Origin: Symbiodinium natans
Taxonomy: Eukaryota; Sar; Dinophyceae; Suessiales; Symbiodiniaceae
Length of the DNA: 64,000 nt
Assembly (NCBI GenBank): GCA_905221605.1
Contig: CAJNDS010002302.1
Coordinates: 1,062,463 to 1,126,462 of the forward strand
Reading direction: 5' to 3'
The notes beneath the pieces were generated by a model. The model was given only the letters and a program-made list of their open reading frames with translations, ran no database searches and was not told the DNA's origin. Made by a program: the position numbers and the translations under genes. Below, piece by piece: positions 12,477 through 24,143 of the stretch; the stretch's first letter is position 1; every line of letters starts with the position of its first letter.

Positions 12477-13668
12477 AATGTTGCCCTACACCCTACACCC
12501 TACACCCTAAACCCTAAACCCTAAACCCTGAATCCTAAACCCTAAACCCTAAACCCTAAACCCTAAACCCTCTTGGGTTCTGAGTGCCCTGAACTTCCAA
12601 GTACACTGCGCCACGTCGCTCTCTGGAGTTTCCTCATAGGAGGAGCTGCAGTCGATCCCCTGACCTCCAAACCCTAAACCCTAAACCCTAAACCCTAAAC
12701 CCTAACCCCTAAACCCTAAACCCTAACCCCTAAACCCCAAACCCTAAACCCTAAACCCTAAATTCTAAACCCTAAACCCTAAACCTAACCCTAACCCCTA
12801 AACCCGAAACCCTAAAACCCAAACCCTGTGCTGGGATCATGGGGTTCAGGGACAACCCGAAACCGGGCTGTCGGCTGTAGCTCTTAAGCACATCCGTTGC
12901 CACGGCCTTTGGCCAATGAAGCAAGCTTGCAACGCCCTCAAGAAGCGTTTAGCCTCAAAGCCGCCAACGGTTTAGGGTTTAGGGATTAGGGTTTAGGGTT
13001 TGGGGTGGAGAAACTACACTCGGCACCCTAAGCCATGGCCCGCGATATGTGCAGCTTGAGATGCTACGAAGGGGGGCTGAGCCCTTAAAGCCTGCAAAGT
13101 TCTAATCCCTAAGCCCTTTCGACCCTAAACCCTAAACCCTCAAAGCTTTAAGGCCCTGAGCCCTTTTCACCCGAAGCCCTAACCTTCAAGACTTCAAAGC
13201 CCCCAAGCCCTTAACCTTAAGCCTTCAAGACTTCAAAAGCCCTAAGCCCTTTCTACCCTAAGCCTCCCTAAACCTTCAAGACTTCAAAACCGTGAACCCT
13301 AAACCCTATAACCCCAAACCCTAAACCCTAAACCCTAAACCCTAAACCCTAAACCCTAAATGCGAACTTCGAGCTTGCATAAAGGGGCCAAATGTGTCGC
13401 GGTAGGCGAAGCTGGGGTCGGGCCCTGAGGGACCCGAGCTGCGCCAAAGCATACCGGATAAGGTTTAGGGTTTTGGTTTTAGGGTTTGGAGTTTGGGGTT
13501 TGGGGTTTCGGCTTAGGGGTTTAGGGTTTATGGTTTGTGGTTCTGGGGTCAGGGTTTAGGGCTTAGGGTTTAGGGTTTTGTAGGGTTTGTGGGTGGCGGG
13601 AAAGGACCGGCTTCACCAAAAATGACAGCATCTGTGATTAAGCGGCATGCTTGTCTTTCATGCACTCA

Positions 13669-13782
13669 TATATGGGGGGGTTAACGATATTAGGGTACCG
13701 TTTTTGGGGTCCTTACAACGGGATCCTACTATTTGGGGGTCCTACTCTTGGGGTCCCTTAATATGGCAAACCGCCATATACT
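13669..13782 (+). mobile_element. Family J element, free-standing
   Basis: CATATATGGGGGG...GGGATCCTACTATTTGG...GCCATATA. The ends are roughly inverted and it shares its core with the copies at 9.8 and 20.5 kb. Confidence 0.6.
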
Positions 13783-14852
13783 AAGTAGCCGCAACCCTAA
13801 CTCCCAAACCCTGAATGGCAAACCTTCACAGCCCTAAGCTCTAAGCCCTTTGTTTCGTGGAGGCGTCGCCCTAAACTCGGACCTCAGAGCCCTACAACCT
13901 AACCCCAGAAGCCACCAATTACAAAAGCAGGGCATATTCGTGAGTGTATATAGGGTTTTCTCTTAATATTGGTGCGTGCATATATTGAGTGTCCTTTTGG
14001 GGATACAAGAAATATAAACCCTTGTTCTAGCCAGGCCAAAGCCCTAAAGCCTTAAGCTTAAACCCCTAGTCAGGGCCCTAAAACCCACATTCCCAAAACT
14101 CCTAAACACCTAACACTCTAACAACCCCAACTCCTACTAGCCACCTAACACCCACAAACTCTAAACCCAAGCCTTAAAATCCTCAAGTACCTGAAGCTCT
14201 AAGCCCTTAAAAGCCCCAGTAAGCACCCTAACCCTCTAACACCCCAAGCTCCTCGAGGCCCCAAAACCCCCTAAACCCGTAATCCGTAAACCCCTAAACC
14301 CCAATCCCTAAACCCTAAACCCCAATCCCTAAACCCTAAACCCTAAACCCTACTGCTCTGTGCCGCATCAGCAGCTCGGGGCCGCTACGGAGCGCACATC
14401 GTCCGGATCCGTGGACCAAAAAGGCTCTCCCCGCGCGCCCTACGCCGGGCTGTGTTCTTGGGGCTTTCGGGGGTTTAGAGTTTAGGGTTTAGGGTTTAGG
14501 GTTTATAGGGTTTATGGGGTTTATAGGATTTATAGGGTTTATAGGGTTTATAGTGGTTAGGGTTTAGGGTTTAGGGTGGGCTTTTGGGGATTGTAGGGCT
14601 GTGGGGGTTTCAGGGTTTAGCCTTAATCCCTCATTAGGCCCTAAAAGCTTAGGGCTTCGGGGGATGTAAGGTTGGGGGTTCTAGGGTTTTAGGGCTTTTG
14701 CCTGAGTTAGGGTCCTGGTTTTCTGGCTCGGCAATGTCGAAGGAGCCCTAAGCCCTAGACCCTGAAGCATTATCCCCAAAAGCCCATAGAGCAAATCCCC
14801 AAACTCAAACCTACTCAAGACAACCTCAACCCCCAAACCCTAGACTCCAAAC

Positions 14853-15264
14853 CCTAAAACCCTAAAACCCTAAAACCCTAAAACCCTAAAACCCTAAAAC
14901 CCTAAAACCCTAAAACCCTACAACCCTAAAACCCTAAAACCCTAAAACCCTAAAACCCTAAAACCCTAAAACCCTAAAACCCTAAACCCTAAAACCCTAA
15001 AACCCTAAAACCCTAAACCCTAAACCCTAAACCCTAAACCCTAAACCCTAAACCCTAAACCCCATGTCTCAGCAAGCCGGCGAGTTCGGGAGGCAAGGAC
15101 CTCGGGCCCCGGCCTCTCCTCGCTGATGCTGGATGGCTTGGCGCTGAGAGGGTTTAGGGTTTAGGGTTTAGGGTTTAGGGTTTAGGGTTTAGGGTTTAGG
15201 GTTTAGGGTTTAGGGTTTAGGGTTTAGGGTTTAGGGTTTAGGGTTTAGGGTTTAGGGTTTAGGA
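14853..15264. repeat. CCCTAAAA octamer block opposed to a TTTAGGG array
   Basis: About 19 eight-base CCCTAAAA units (14853-15015) turn into heptamers (to 15062). An 88-bp island follows, then 16 TTTAGGG units (15150-15264). Confidence 0.9.
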
Positions 15265-16030
15265 TGTAGTTTTTAAGGATATAGGGTTTTGGACGTTTCA
15301 CCGCGCCAGCGGCAGGAAGTACATAACCGAACCCCTTTATGTTCTTGGTAGCCCGGTCCCTGTTGCCCGTTTTGAGTTAGGGTTTAGGGTTTACGGCTCC
15401 TTCATATTTAGTTCTTTTGTTATTAATGTAGTCGTAATTGGATTGTGTAATTATGAACAGCATAAAGGCCAACTAACACCAAAGAAGGAAACCCAAAATC
15501 CCAAACCCTCAGCCTTACTAAACCCCTCAAAAGCTAAGGGCCTTACGGTCACGTGGTTGCTGGGCAGCCAAGTGTTGTCACGCTACTCGGAAACCTTACA
15601 CTTCCTCCCCCCCTCCCTAAACCCTCAACCCTCAACCCTAAACCCTCAACCCTCAACCCTAAACCCTCAACCTTAAACCCAAGCCCTCTGAAGCCCCAAC
15701 ATTCCTAAACCCCAAGACCCTCACCTGTCACCCTCACCCGAAACCCTCAAAACCTAAACCCCCAAAAACCCCAAGTACCCTACAGCCCGAAAAGCCCTAA
15801 AAAACAACCTAAAGCCCCAAACCACCTCCTGAAAAACCCTATAACACTTCTAAACCCGATAGAGCCCATAATCCCTGAGAAAGCCCTATAAAAGTCGTAT
15901 TAACCCTCTAAACCCTGAAAAAGCCCTAAACCCTACAACCTACACCCTACACCCTACACCCTACACCCTAAACCCTAAACCCTAAACCCTAAACTCTAAA
16001 CCCTAAACCCTAAACCCTAAACCCTACACA

Positions 16031-16110
16031 GCGCCAGAGGCTTCCTCGGAGCCTGTGCTCTGACGGAGCCCTGGCAGAATGCCTGGGCACAGGCCAGGCT
16101 TGCAGATAAG
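16031..16110 (+). CDS. Weak PPR-like exon fragment
   Basis: One frame reads FLGACALTEPWQNAWAQARL, which fits the GAC...W..A spacing of the PPR motif only loosely. A CCCTAAA run ends just before it and TTTAGGG begins just after. Confidence 0.25.
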
Positions 16111-16167
16111 ACTTCGGTTTTGGGGGGTTTAGGGTTTAGGGTTTAGGGTTTAGGGTTTAGGGTCTAC

Positions 16168-16306
16168 CTGGAGGTTCAGGGTACCTGTAACCCAATTATA
16201 AGTGCAGTCACAACCCACTCCTAAACCCCTTAGGTACCCTAACAGGGTTATAATTGGGATACAAGTACAGTTGTATTTGGGTTGCTAAGTAAGATGAACC
16301 TCCAAG
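16168..16306 (+). mobile_element. Family C short inverted-repeat element
   Basis: CTGGAGGTTCAGGGTAC...GATGAACCTCCAAG, with inner TAGGTACCCTAACAGGGTTA shared with the copies at 5.3 and 41.9 kb. It abuts a TTTAGGG run. Confidence 0.75.
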
Positions 16307-16410
16307 TACCGGGGCTTACGAAGAGGGATTTCAAGGCTCGGTGTTTGGGGTGGAGGGTCCAGCAAACATTTTCCCAAGCGGTGGAAACCTAGGTCCAAGC
16401 TGCACATCTT

Positions 16411-17160
16411 AGTAGCATGGAGAACCTTGAGTGAACCGCTGAGAGAATGCACAGGGAAGGGAGGGCTGCAACCGACCAACATGGGTTGATTCAAGAATTG
16501 GACGAGCTACTCAATAAAAGAATGGTCAAGTCAAGTACAGAACCGCCGAGGCGTCGCATGCCCAAAGGTTGCAACGAAAGCGATCACGAGCAGATACATT
16601 CCTTTGCAGCGAGCTCTTGACCTCTCATTTTGGAGAAGCTTTCGTGCAGCTACAATGGCACGAGCAGCAGGAGATGGACTCAGTGATCGAATCTGCTGGA
16701 TTCAGCAGGACGAGTTGGAGGACCAGTTCTTGGCTGCGGAGCGCGGTTAGAAATTTCAGGAACAAGCCCAGCAATCGCAGAATGCGTGATTGTCACCGTT
16801 GTTTCCTGTGTGTGTGTGTGTGTCCGCCTCAGCCTTGGCCAGTACTTGGTAAGGGGCGGGGGGGGGGGGGGGGTTGTGGTGGTGTAATTTGTCAGGATAA
16901 ACAGCATGTTTGCAGTTGCATGTGTGTTGATGATGGCAGTACCTCTCGCCCTCTGCAAGTAGAAGATGTAGAGTAGGGCATTGCTCCTGCAAAGCTTCAC
17001 GGATCTAAATCAATGCTTGTGTCATGTATTTGGTTGTTGGCTTTCCTATCCACATTCGTAAGGGTTTACGGTTTCCGGGTTCTTGGGCTGGAAGAATACA
17101 TCCTTGAAATGCTCTCTGAATACAAGCTAATGAGTTTTGTAACCTCAAACTCTAAACCTT
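16411..17160 (+). other. Unknown unique segment with an open frame
   Basis: About 750 bp nearly free of telomere repeats. One plus frame runs from 16569 to 16976 (start is not ATG), but its last third is low complexity (GT and poly-G tracts). No domain is recognised. It may be exon plus 3' UTR. Confidence 0.3.
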
Positions 17161-17489
17161 AAAACCTAGACCTTCACTAGTTTTAAGTTCAGTCCTAGCC
17201 CCGAAATTCCCTAAGCCCTAAGCCCTAAGCCCTAAACTAAACCCTAAACCCTAAACCCCATGGCGCCCTGAGTTTTGTAAGCGTCTTCTGCATCGGCCCG
17301 TGCCATCACGGCGACGTGTAAGCCGATGAGTCGGCAGAGTTTCCGTCTCTTAGGGGGCTTTACGGTTAGGGTTTAGGGTTAGGGTTTAGGGTTTAGGGTT
17401 TAGGTTTAGGGTTTAGGTTTAGGGTTTAGGGTTAGGGTTTAGGGTTTAGGGTTTAGGGTTTACGGGGTTTTCAGGGTCATGGGCCCCCA

Positions 17490-17535
17490 GACACAGGCGC
17501 TGGCGCTGCTGGTGGATGCTTGTCCGTTCCTGGGC
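17490..17535 (+). CDS. Weak PPR-like exon fragment
   Basis: After CCCCCAG the frame reads TQALALLVDACP, similar to the ALxLL helix. It lies after a TTTAGGG block ending at 17465. Too short to be sure. Confidence 0.25.
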
Positions 17536-18444
17536 ACCAGGATGCGGTGGTGTTGGGAGGGTGGAGGGGCCCCGCTTTCAACCCTAGACCCGAAGCCTTA
17601 AAAACAACTCTACACCTTACGCGCTAAACCGCTCCTTTTTGGGGCAGTCAGCTAGCTGCCCTTCCGTTGTCAAGGGAAAAACCTGCTCATCAAAGAATGG
17701 CTCAAAGTCAGAGAGTGTTGTTGTCTGAGCTGAGAACGTCGCGACACGCGGCCTCTTCAACCCCTAAACTCCTAAATCCTAGCCCCAAACTTAAAACCCC
17801 GAAACCCTAAACCCGAAAAACCCTAAACCCTAAACCCCAAACCCTAAACCCCCCAAAACCCTACCTAAACCTTCAAGCAGACCGGGTTTTTGGGGCGGGT
17901 ATGGGGTTCAGGGTTCCCGACAATGTCTCCCAGCTACCCCGGCAAAGGGGTGGTCCCCAAATCCGATGTTGCCAAGAAACTTTAAACCCAGGGTTCAGGG
18001 TTCAGGGTTTAGGGTTTAGGTTTAGGGTTTAGGGTTTAGGTTTCATGGTTCAGGGTTCGGGTTTAGGTTTAGCCTATACCCTGCAATCATCAATCCGAGC
18101 CCTCAAAACCCTATCTCCTCATCCCTTACTCGCCTCAACCCTAAGCCCCCAAATCCCTAAATCCCTAAACCTTAAACCCCAAACCCCAAACCCTACACCC
18201 TATACCCTAAGGCCAATGTCCTTGAACCCGATGAGAGAGCAACCCTCAGCCCCAACCCTCAACCCTCCCCCAAAACACCAAACCTCCAAACCCCAACCCT
18301 AAACCCGAAACCCCAAAACCAAAAACAAACTGCACCCGATAGAGCTTCCTGGTCCCCAAGGCGCTGGGGACTTGTTCCAGCTCTGAGCATTTTGCCCTCA
18401 CTCTTCGGAGCCTACGGGGCCCGTATCCCCGGCTGTGGGTTGGG

Positions 18445-18612
18445 GGTTAGGGTTTAGGGTTTAGGGTTTAGGGTTTAGGTTTAGGGTTTAGGGTTTAGGG
18501 TTTAGGAAACGGTTAGGGCTTAGGGCTTAGGGCTTGGCTTAGGGCGTAGGGCTTAGGGCTTAGGGCTTAGGGCTTAGGGCTTAGGGTTCAGGGTTCAGGG
18601 TTTAGGGTTAAT
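18445..18612 (+). repeat. TTTAGGG array with a TTAGGGC sub-block
   Basis: Standard heptamers, then about nine (C)TTAGGG units of GGCTTAGGGC type, then TTCAGGG units: three variants each in a homogeneous sub-block. Confidence 0.85.
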
Positions 18613-19541
18613 TGGCGCGACCGTAAACCCCTGAAAGCTGTGGGGGTGGGTGAGTGGGGTGGCGGGGTGGAGGGCTTGGGGGGGGGGGGGGAGCGGGTTG
18701 GGGTTATACGAGAATTTAGGGTGAATTGAGGCTGGGTGTAGGGTAATTGGCAATTGGGGTCATGAGATTTTGTTGGGCTACGAGTAAACCTACATAATGC
18801 GTTGTTGATAATTGGGTTTGGGGTGGAGGTCGAAGTTGACTCGATTCATCTTGCGTGCCGCCTCCCCTACTGCACTGCAATGTCTTACAGCCTGAGTACA
18901 CGAAGATTTCAGGGTCGTTTTGGTGAGGGCTTACCCTTTACTCTAGATGCATGGCATCCTATGTGGGAAACCTGAGTTTTGCGACGTAGGGTTGTGAGGC
19001 GAATCTGTGTACACCTATGAGGCCCTTACCACCATGAGCAGGTCTGACTTGCAGGACATACAGGACACCCTAAACCCTAAACCCTAAACCCTAAACCCTA
19101 AACCACAAACGGCGACCTGGAGTTGGAGTTGACTGGTGGCCCGTGCCCAGCAAGCGGCCCTTGTGTACCAAGACGTACTAACAAATCTTGCGCTGTTATT
19201 CTCGAACACTCAGTTGCCTTCTACAAACCCGAAAACCCTAAACTCTAAACCCTAAACCCTAAACCTGGAAGTGTTGAGCCTCCCTGGCAGCACCTTGCCG
19301 GTCTTCAAAGAAGCGCACGACTGACTCCCACAGACCTTGTCCCTTGCACCCCACAACTTTTTATCCCTAAACCAAAAAGACACCCTACCCTGCACCCTAC
19401 ACCCTACCGAAACCCCTAGACCCTAAAGACCAAACCCTAACCCTAAACCCCAAACCCTAAACTCCTATCGAAACCCCTAAACCCTAAACCCCAAACCCTA
19501 AACCCTAAACCGCAAACCCTGAACCCCTACAAATTGGCCAG

Positions 19542-19598
19542 ACCTCGTGGGTGGTGGCGTCGCAACTTCTGGAAGAGATGCGGATGCCGGAGCCACAG
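19542..19598 (+). CDS. PPR-like exon fragment (VVASQLLEEMRMPEPQ)
   Basis: Nineteen codons between TGGCCAG| and |GTTTGGGTT encode TSWVVASQLLEEMRMPEPQ, which matches the second PPR helix and linker. Both splice borders are plausible. Confidence 0.4.
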
Positions 19599-19682
19599 GT
19601 TTGGGTTCGGGTTGGGGTTTATAGGCTTCAGGCTTCAGGGCTTCGGGTTTTGAAAACCTAAAAGGGTCTGTGTATACAGAAA

Positions 19683-19790
19683 ATCTAGGATGCCCAGTAG
19701 TGCCCTTATTCCTTTTTGGGGGCTCTAGGTTCCCCTATAAACTCCTTTAAGCAAAAAAGGGGCACCCTTTTTAATCCTAGGTTCCTGGGC
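19683..19790 (+). mobile_element. Family G short element
   Basis: Shared core CCCTTATTCC...GGCTCTAGGTTCCCCTATAA...GGGGCACCCTTTTT, with a TGCCCAG box near one end and CTGGGCA at the other. Confidence 0.5.
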
Positions 19791-20179
19791 AACCAAGAAA
19801 TGAATTTCTAAGTTTTAGTCACCAGGCTCAGACAGTTCTAGATGGCTGATTCTGGGCGCTTAGGGTTTGGGGGTTGAGAGGCCCCAAACAAGCCTATATG
19901 TCCCTTGCAATAGTTAAGCCAGCACTTTTCCTGGTACCGTTTCTTCAGGTCTTGAGTCCTTTACAAGCCCAAAGTGGTCATCTGCCTTCGTTTTTCAAGG
20001 GCAGGAGCTTAGTTTGGGAGGTTGTGCTAGAAGTAGTTTTCCCGCAACTCTGAAGCCTAACCCTAAACCCCCGAACTGATATATCCTATAAACCCTAAAT
20101 CCCCAACTCTACGCCCTTAACCCTGACGCCTAAACCCCGAACTGATACTGTACACCCTACACATCCCTAAACCGCCAAC

Positions 20180-20310
20180 CCAAACCCCTAAACCCTAAGC
20201 CCTAAACCCTAAACCCTAAACCCTAAACCCTAAACCCTAAACCCTAAACCCTAAACCCTGAACCCTGAACCCTGAACCCTGAACCCTGAACCCTGAACCC
20301 TGAACCCTGC
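20180..20310 (-). repeat. CCCTAAA then CCCTGAA array
   Basis: About ten CCCTAAA units followed by eight consecutive CCCTGAA units, ending at an abrupt boundary. Confidence 0.9.
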
Positions 20311-20426
20311 AGCCTAGCTAGCTACAAGGCTAGGGCTCCAGACGACGGCCTCTTTCTACGACGGCGTGGTGGGGTTCCCTAGTTTAGGGTTTGGGGTTTG
20401 GGGTTTAGGGTTTAGGGTTTAGGGTT

Positions 20427-20648
20427 CATCCGAGGGCCGATTTGCCTGCCTAGTATAGACTTGGGCCCTAAAGCTACTTTGTGGGTGTTTCCCCAAATAG
20501 GGGTAGCCTGATAGAATATACCCACAAAATAGTAGAATCCTTATTATAGGAGCCCCCAAAAGGGTACCCCTATTTTCGGAAGCCTCCATATGGGAACCTC
20601 TTTGAAGGCCCAGGTACATGCTTTATATGGGCTTTGAAGGACCCTAAG
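20427..20648 (-). mobile_element. Family A element carrying a nested family J element
   Basis: The outer A halves (20427-20478 and 20595-20648) together give the full A sequence in reverse orientation. A J copy (about 20485-20594) splits the inner ...GGTTCC | GTAGCTTTA... boundary that is intact in the copy at 2397-2510. Confidence 0.7.
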
Positions 20649-20699
20649 AGCAGGGGGGGGGGGTCAAGGGAGGGTGCGAGAGAGCATTTTCGACACGGG

Positions 20700-21480
20700 C
20701 TAGGGCTTAGAGGGTTTATAGGGTTTGTAGAGTTTAGGGGGTTTCAAGGGTTTAGCCGGTTATTGGGTGCTTGTTGAGGCTCACTCAGGTCGTCTGGGGA
20801 ATGTGGGGCCTACCACTCCCCTTGCTTAGGGCTCCAAAACCAGGTTTCTTTCTTTGCTAGGAGGTTCGTGGGTGCTTAAACGTAGGGGTACAAGTAAGGC
20901 AACTATGGTCATAACCTTGTTAAGGGGTGCAGGGTCTAGGGTGCAGGGGCTTTGTTCTCTAGGGCTTTAGGGCACGGTTTTAGGTTTGAAGGGCTCTAGG
21001 GCTCTAGGGCTTTGGGGGCTGTGGACGCACAATCTCTATGCTCTGTGCGACGGCAATGCTCAGGCACGAAGTAAATAGATAATAAGTAAATAAGTAAATA
21101 AATAAAATAAATAAATAAATATATATATATATCAAATCAACTTGCTGACCTTCAGAAGCAAGTTTCAACGGTACCAACTTACCTTCCTAGACTAAGAAGG
21201 TTCACAATGCTGGTGTTTACCAGCAGCCAGCACTTGCCTGGATTAAACAGGGCTCGCCGTTAAAATGCCAAATTTTGACATACTTCCTATGGAGACTCCT
21301 GTTCTCTCGATGGCCGTGTGTTTTTGCACTATCTGCAGGGACGCGCTTTTCGCTTCCTTCCGAATTCCTTGTCCCCATACCTTCACGTTACCTTCGCATG
21401 GCTACCTGAACAATCTCGATCAGGGCTGCATCGAATGCAGGATTGAGGTTTGTTTTCTGGCTTTGAAGGTTTGGTTTAGG
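20700..21480. other. Mostly unique stretch with an AAATA/AT simple repeat
   Basis: TAAATAAATA then (AT)n at 21070-21132. A 73-codon plus ORF (21265-21486) has no recognised domain. Possible remains of a family C element lie at 20859-20930. Confidence 0.35.
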
Positions 21481-22107
21481 CGTTGAGGTTTAGGGTTTAG
21501 GGTTTAGGGTTTAGGGTTTAGGGTTTAGGGTTTTGAGTTTTGGGTTTTGGGTTTTGGGTTTTGGGGTGTGCCTTTAAATCGGGTAGGCATGGGCAAAGGC
21601 AGAAAGCAGGCCGAGAGACCCAAGGTTGAGCTGGAAAAGCTTCTGCGAGCCCGAATCCCCGCATTGGCCCTGTAGAGCCCATGTGGAAATTGAGTAAATT
21701 GGGCACGGATAGTACACTGAGTGAGTATAGTATAAGTCGTGTCTAAAGTATAACCCTAAGGGTGCGTGTACCACATCATTATAAAGCACAGGAAGCACTT
21801 TGAGGCACATGCATTCCCTAATTGGCTATTTCGGTGCCCTTAAACCCTAATTCCTAAACCCTAAACCCGAAACCCCTAAAACCCTACACGACTCTTTTTT
21901 TGTTGAATCGGCCCCTCCGCCAGGCATATGCATTTGCCTCGCGCCTGGAGCCAAATTGGACAGGGAAGCGAGCACCTTCTTTAGGGAGCAAATCCCAAAG
22001 GGCCCATGTACCCTTGGTAGGATAAGGGGGGGACCAAAAAAGGGAGCCCTTCTTAACCCTCTTCTGGCTCTCTTCAACAGGGACCTTATTCAGAGGGTCT
22101 ACATCCC

Positions 22108-22233
22108 CAAGGGTCCCCCTAATCCTATTCCCTACACTGTACCTATACAGCATATACTTGGGCCTTAAAGGGGTTCCTGTATAGTGGCTTTCGGGCCCAG
22201 GTCAATATTTTATCGGTACATGGATCCTTAGGG
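22108..22233 (+). mobile_element. Family A element with a small insert in its left terminus
   Basis: AAGGGTCC is separated from TACCTATACAGCATATAC by about 20 extra bases (CCCTAATCCTATTCC...). The right end GGTACATGGATCCTTAGGG is intact. Confidence 0.6.
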
Positions 22234-22840
22234 AATGAGCCCTAAAAGGGTTTAGGGCTCATATACCTCTGCATTATAGTAGCATCCCTAAACCCTATAA
22301 ACTCTAGGCCCTAAACCCTCTAGCCCCTGAATCCTGGACCAACACCCTAAGGCCTAAGCCCCTGAATCCTAAACCCCAAACGCTCTCCGAAGGCACCCGG
22401 AACTTTCCAACCTTAGCCCGACGGTGTTTTTGGGGGTTGCTGCCGTTTAGTTGGTGCACCGTTTCTGCATCATAGGGCGTCCGAAGCTCCACTTACTTCT
22501 CCACCAGCTGAACTTTGAAACTTTTTGGGTTTTCTTATTTGGTAGGAATAATAAAGTTCAACTTTTTCCCCTTGGTTATTGGAGAAGGTAGTCCATGTTT
22601 CATGTACATCTTGCGTGACCAGCCGTTTCTACATCACAGGGCTTGTGTGGGTGTACGGGTATGGCCTGGCAGTGATGTTGGATTTAGTGTGTAGGGTTTA
22701 GGTTTTGTCGTCACACTCTAGACATTTAAAATGAAGCCCCAAAACACGTGCCTGGAGTTGTCCTTCCTGACATGTATCGGCGGATCGATTCTCTACGTGC
22801 GTAATTTCATGGCCGCCATTCGGTGAGTGCGGTTTAAAGT

Positions 22841-23134
22841 ATGCAATACATTGCACGCCTACCGCGTGCTGTTCTTGTTCTTGTGGTCTTGCTTGACAGC
22901 TTGCCGAATTGGACTCTAGGGAAGCTATTGCTGTCTTCACCATTTCTCGACTTGCTCAGTTCAGCCACTATGGTCCAAAGCACGGCTGATACAACCGCCG
23001 TGCGCGAATCTGTCACGAGCTATTCTGCTGTCATCGTCACGCAGGGTCGTGCAAGCCAATGGCCCCAAGCACTTCGACTGCTGAGCGACTGGGAAGCCAT
23101 GCGCGGCGAGAAGGATGTGGTAATCTACAGTGCG
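22841..23134 (+). CDS. Candidate first exon of a PPR protein
   Basis: The ATG at 22841 opens 98 codons. A hydrophobic run (AVLVLVVLL, residues 10-18) after basic residues could be an organelle-targeting or signal region. From about residue 62 comes PPR sequence: SVTSYSAVI, then QWPQALRLLSDWEAMRGEK, then DVVIYSA. PPR proteins bind RNA in mitochondria or plastids through 35-residue helical hairpins. The exon ends in TACAGTGCG followed by GTCACT. Splicing to 23239 restores the consensus YSA-VISACEKG in frame, which is good evidence for a real intron. An upstream exon and a different start remain possible. Confidence 0.6.
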
Positions 23135-23238
23135 GTCACTTAGGCATACTTGGGAATAATTCTTAATCTTTGGGTGCTATAATCCCTAAGAAATAGCAAC
23201 AAACTATAGTTTTTGCCAGTGTTCCAAGTTCAGTTGAG
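23135..23238 (+). other. Candidate 104-bp GT-AG intron in a PPR gene
   Basis: It begins GTCACTTAGG and ends CAGTTGAG, followed by G, and its removal joins two phase-0 exons inside one PPR motif. It is the cleanest intron in the window and contains no telomere-type repeat, unlike its neighbours. Confidence 0.6.
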
Positions 23239-23361
23239 GTCATCAGTGCTTGCGAGAAAGGGCTTCAGTGGGAACTGGCTCTGGCGTTGTTAGCAGAACT
23301 TGTCGAGGAAGAGCTCCAAAGCAACATTGTTACATGCAGCTCGGCCATCAGTGCGTGTGAG
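23239..23361 (+). CDS. PPR exon (VISACEKGLQWELALALL...)
   Basis: Forty-one codons in frame with the preceding exon: VISACEKGLQWELALALL, AELVEEELQSNIVTC, then SSAISACE. This is a full PPR motif plus the start of the next. The 3' border is unclear: GCGTGTGAGACG offers a GT donor inside the ACE codons. Confidence 0.65.
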
Positions 23362-23493
23362 ACGCTAGGCAGGACAGTGGGAGTTGTCATAGTTGCCCTA
23401 TTCTTTATTTGAGAACTTTTTTCCAGAGTGTCCTGAACTCAACTCTAAACCCTGAACCCTAATCCCTCAACCCTAGTTAAGGGGGTCCAGCCG

Positions 23494-23565
23494 AGGAAGG
23501 GTGGCCAGTGGCAGCGTGCTGGGGCCCTTTTGTCGGAGCTCGCAGAGGAAGGCCTGCGAGCCAAT
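23494..23565 (+). CDS. PPR exon (RKGGQWQRAGALLSELAEEG)
   Basis: Encodes the second half of a PPR motif, RKGGQWQRAGALLSELAEEG then LRAN, and stops before GTGTTCC, a possible GT donor. It follows an AG-rich acceptor region (GGTCCAG). Same strand and order as the preceding PPR exons. Confidence 0.55.
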
Positions 23566-23654
23566 GTGTTCCTTGGAGACGAAACAGGGTTGATGGTCCA
23601 GGGTTTGGGAGCTCAGGGTTTAGAGAGAGCTAGGGGTTTCAGGGTTCAGGATGC

Positions 23655-23764
23655 AGGGAGAGTAGGCCCTTATTCCCTTATTTTGTGGCTTAGGTTCTCT
23701 TCTAGGCCCCTTGTTGGGAAAAAACAGGGTAGCCTTTGCATTCCTAGCCTACTCTTAGGTCTAG
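23655..23764 (+). mobile_element. Family G short element
   Basis: GAGAGTAGGCCCTTATTCCC...GGCTTAGGTTCTCTTCTAGG...CCTAGCCTACTCTTA: inverted ends AGAGTAGG / CCTACTCT. It lies between PPR exon candidates, that is, in a putative intron. Confidence 0.55.
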
Positions 23765-23861
23765 GACATTAGGGATTACAGTGGGCTCAAGTTATGTGGT
23801 CTCAAAAAGAGGGTTTACCCAACCCTAAACCCTAAACCCTACACCGCAAACATAAATGTGT

Positions 23862-23973
23862 CATGGGCCCTGAATATGGCCCCTTACCTCCTTTGAAGGA
23901 TTCTGAAGTATGGGTCCTTGGGGGTTGTATATAAGGGGTGCCCTTTTAAGGGGCGCAGACTAAGGGACCCGTG
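23862..23973 (+). mobile_element. Family H short element
   Basis: CATGGGCCCTGAATATGG...CCTTACCTCCTTTGAAGG...TATGGGTCCTTGG, matching 48274-48395 in order. Confidence 0.6.
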
Positions 23974-24052
23974 TAACTACCCTTAGAGACTACACCCTAA
24001 ACCCTAAACCCTAAACCCTAAAGTTTAGGCCCTAAAGCATATGGTCCCTAAG

Positions 24053-24143
24053 GTTCACTTACAGCTCAGTCCTCGGCGCCTATGGCAAGAGCGAGCAATG
24101 GCAAGAAGCTCTGTACACTTTCAAAGACATTCAGGACTCTGGG
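24053..24143 (+). CDS. PPR exon (FTYSSVLGAYGKSEQWQEAL)
   Basis: A near-complete motif: FTYSSVLGAYGKSEQWQEAL then YTFKDIQDSG. It is preceded by CCTAAG and by a CCCTAAA run 20-70 bp upstream. The downstream sequence is T-rich with TTTAGGG. Confidence 0.55.

Larger units (their letters stand above)
9171..14852. repeat. Telomere-type mosaic with short elements and poly-C tracts
   Basis: Islands of 80-150 bp between C-rich (left) and G-rich (right) repeat runs, for example at 9590-9705, 10339-10470, 11037-11125, 13361-13458 and 14353-14475. It includes poly-C of 44 bases at 10738-10781, poly-C near 12088-12106 and poly-G near 11368. No protein is convincing. Confidence 0.6.
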
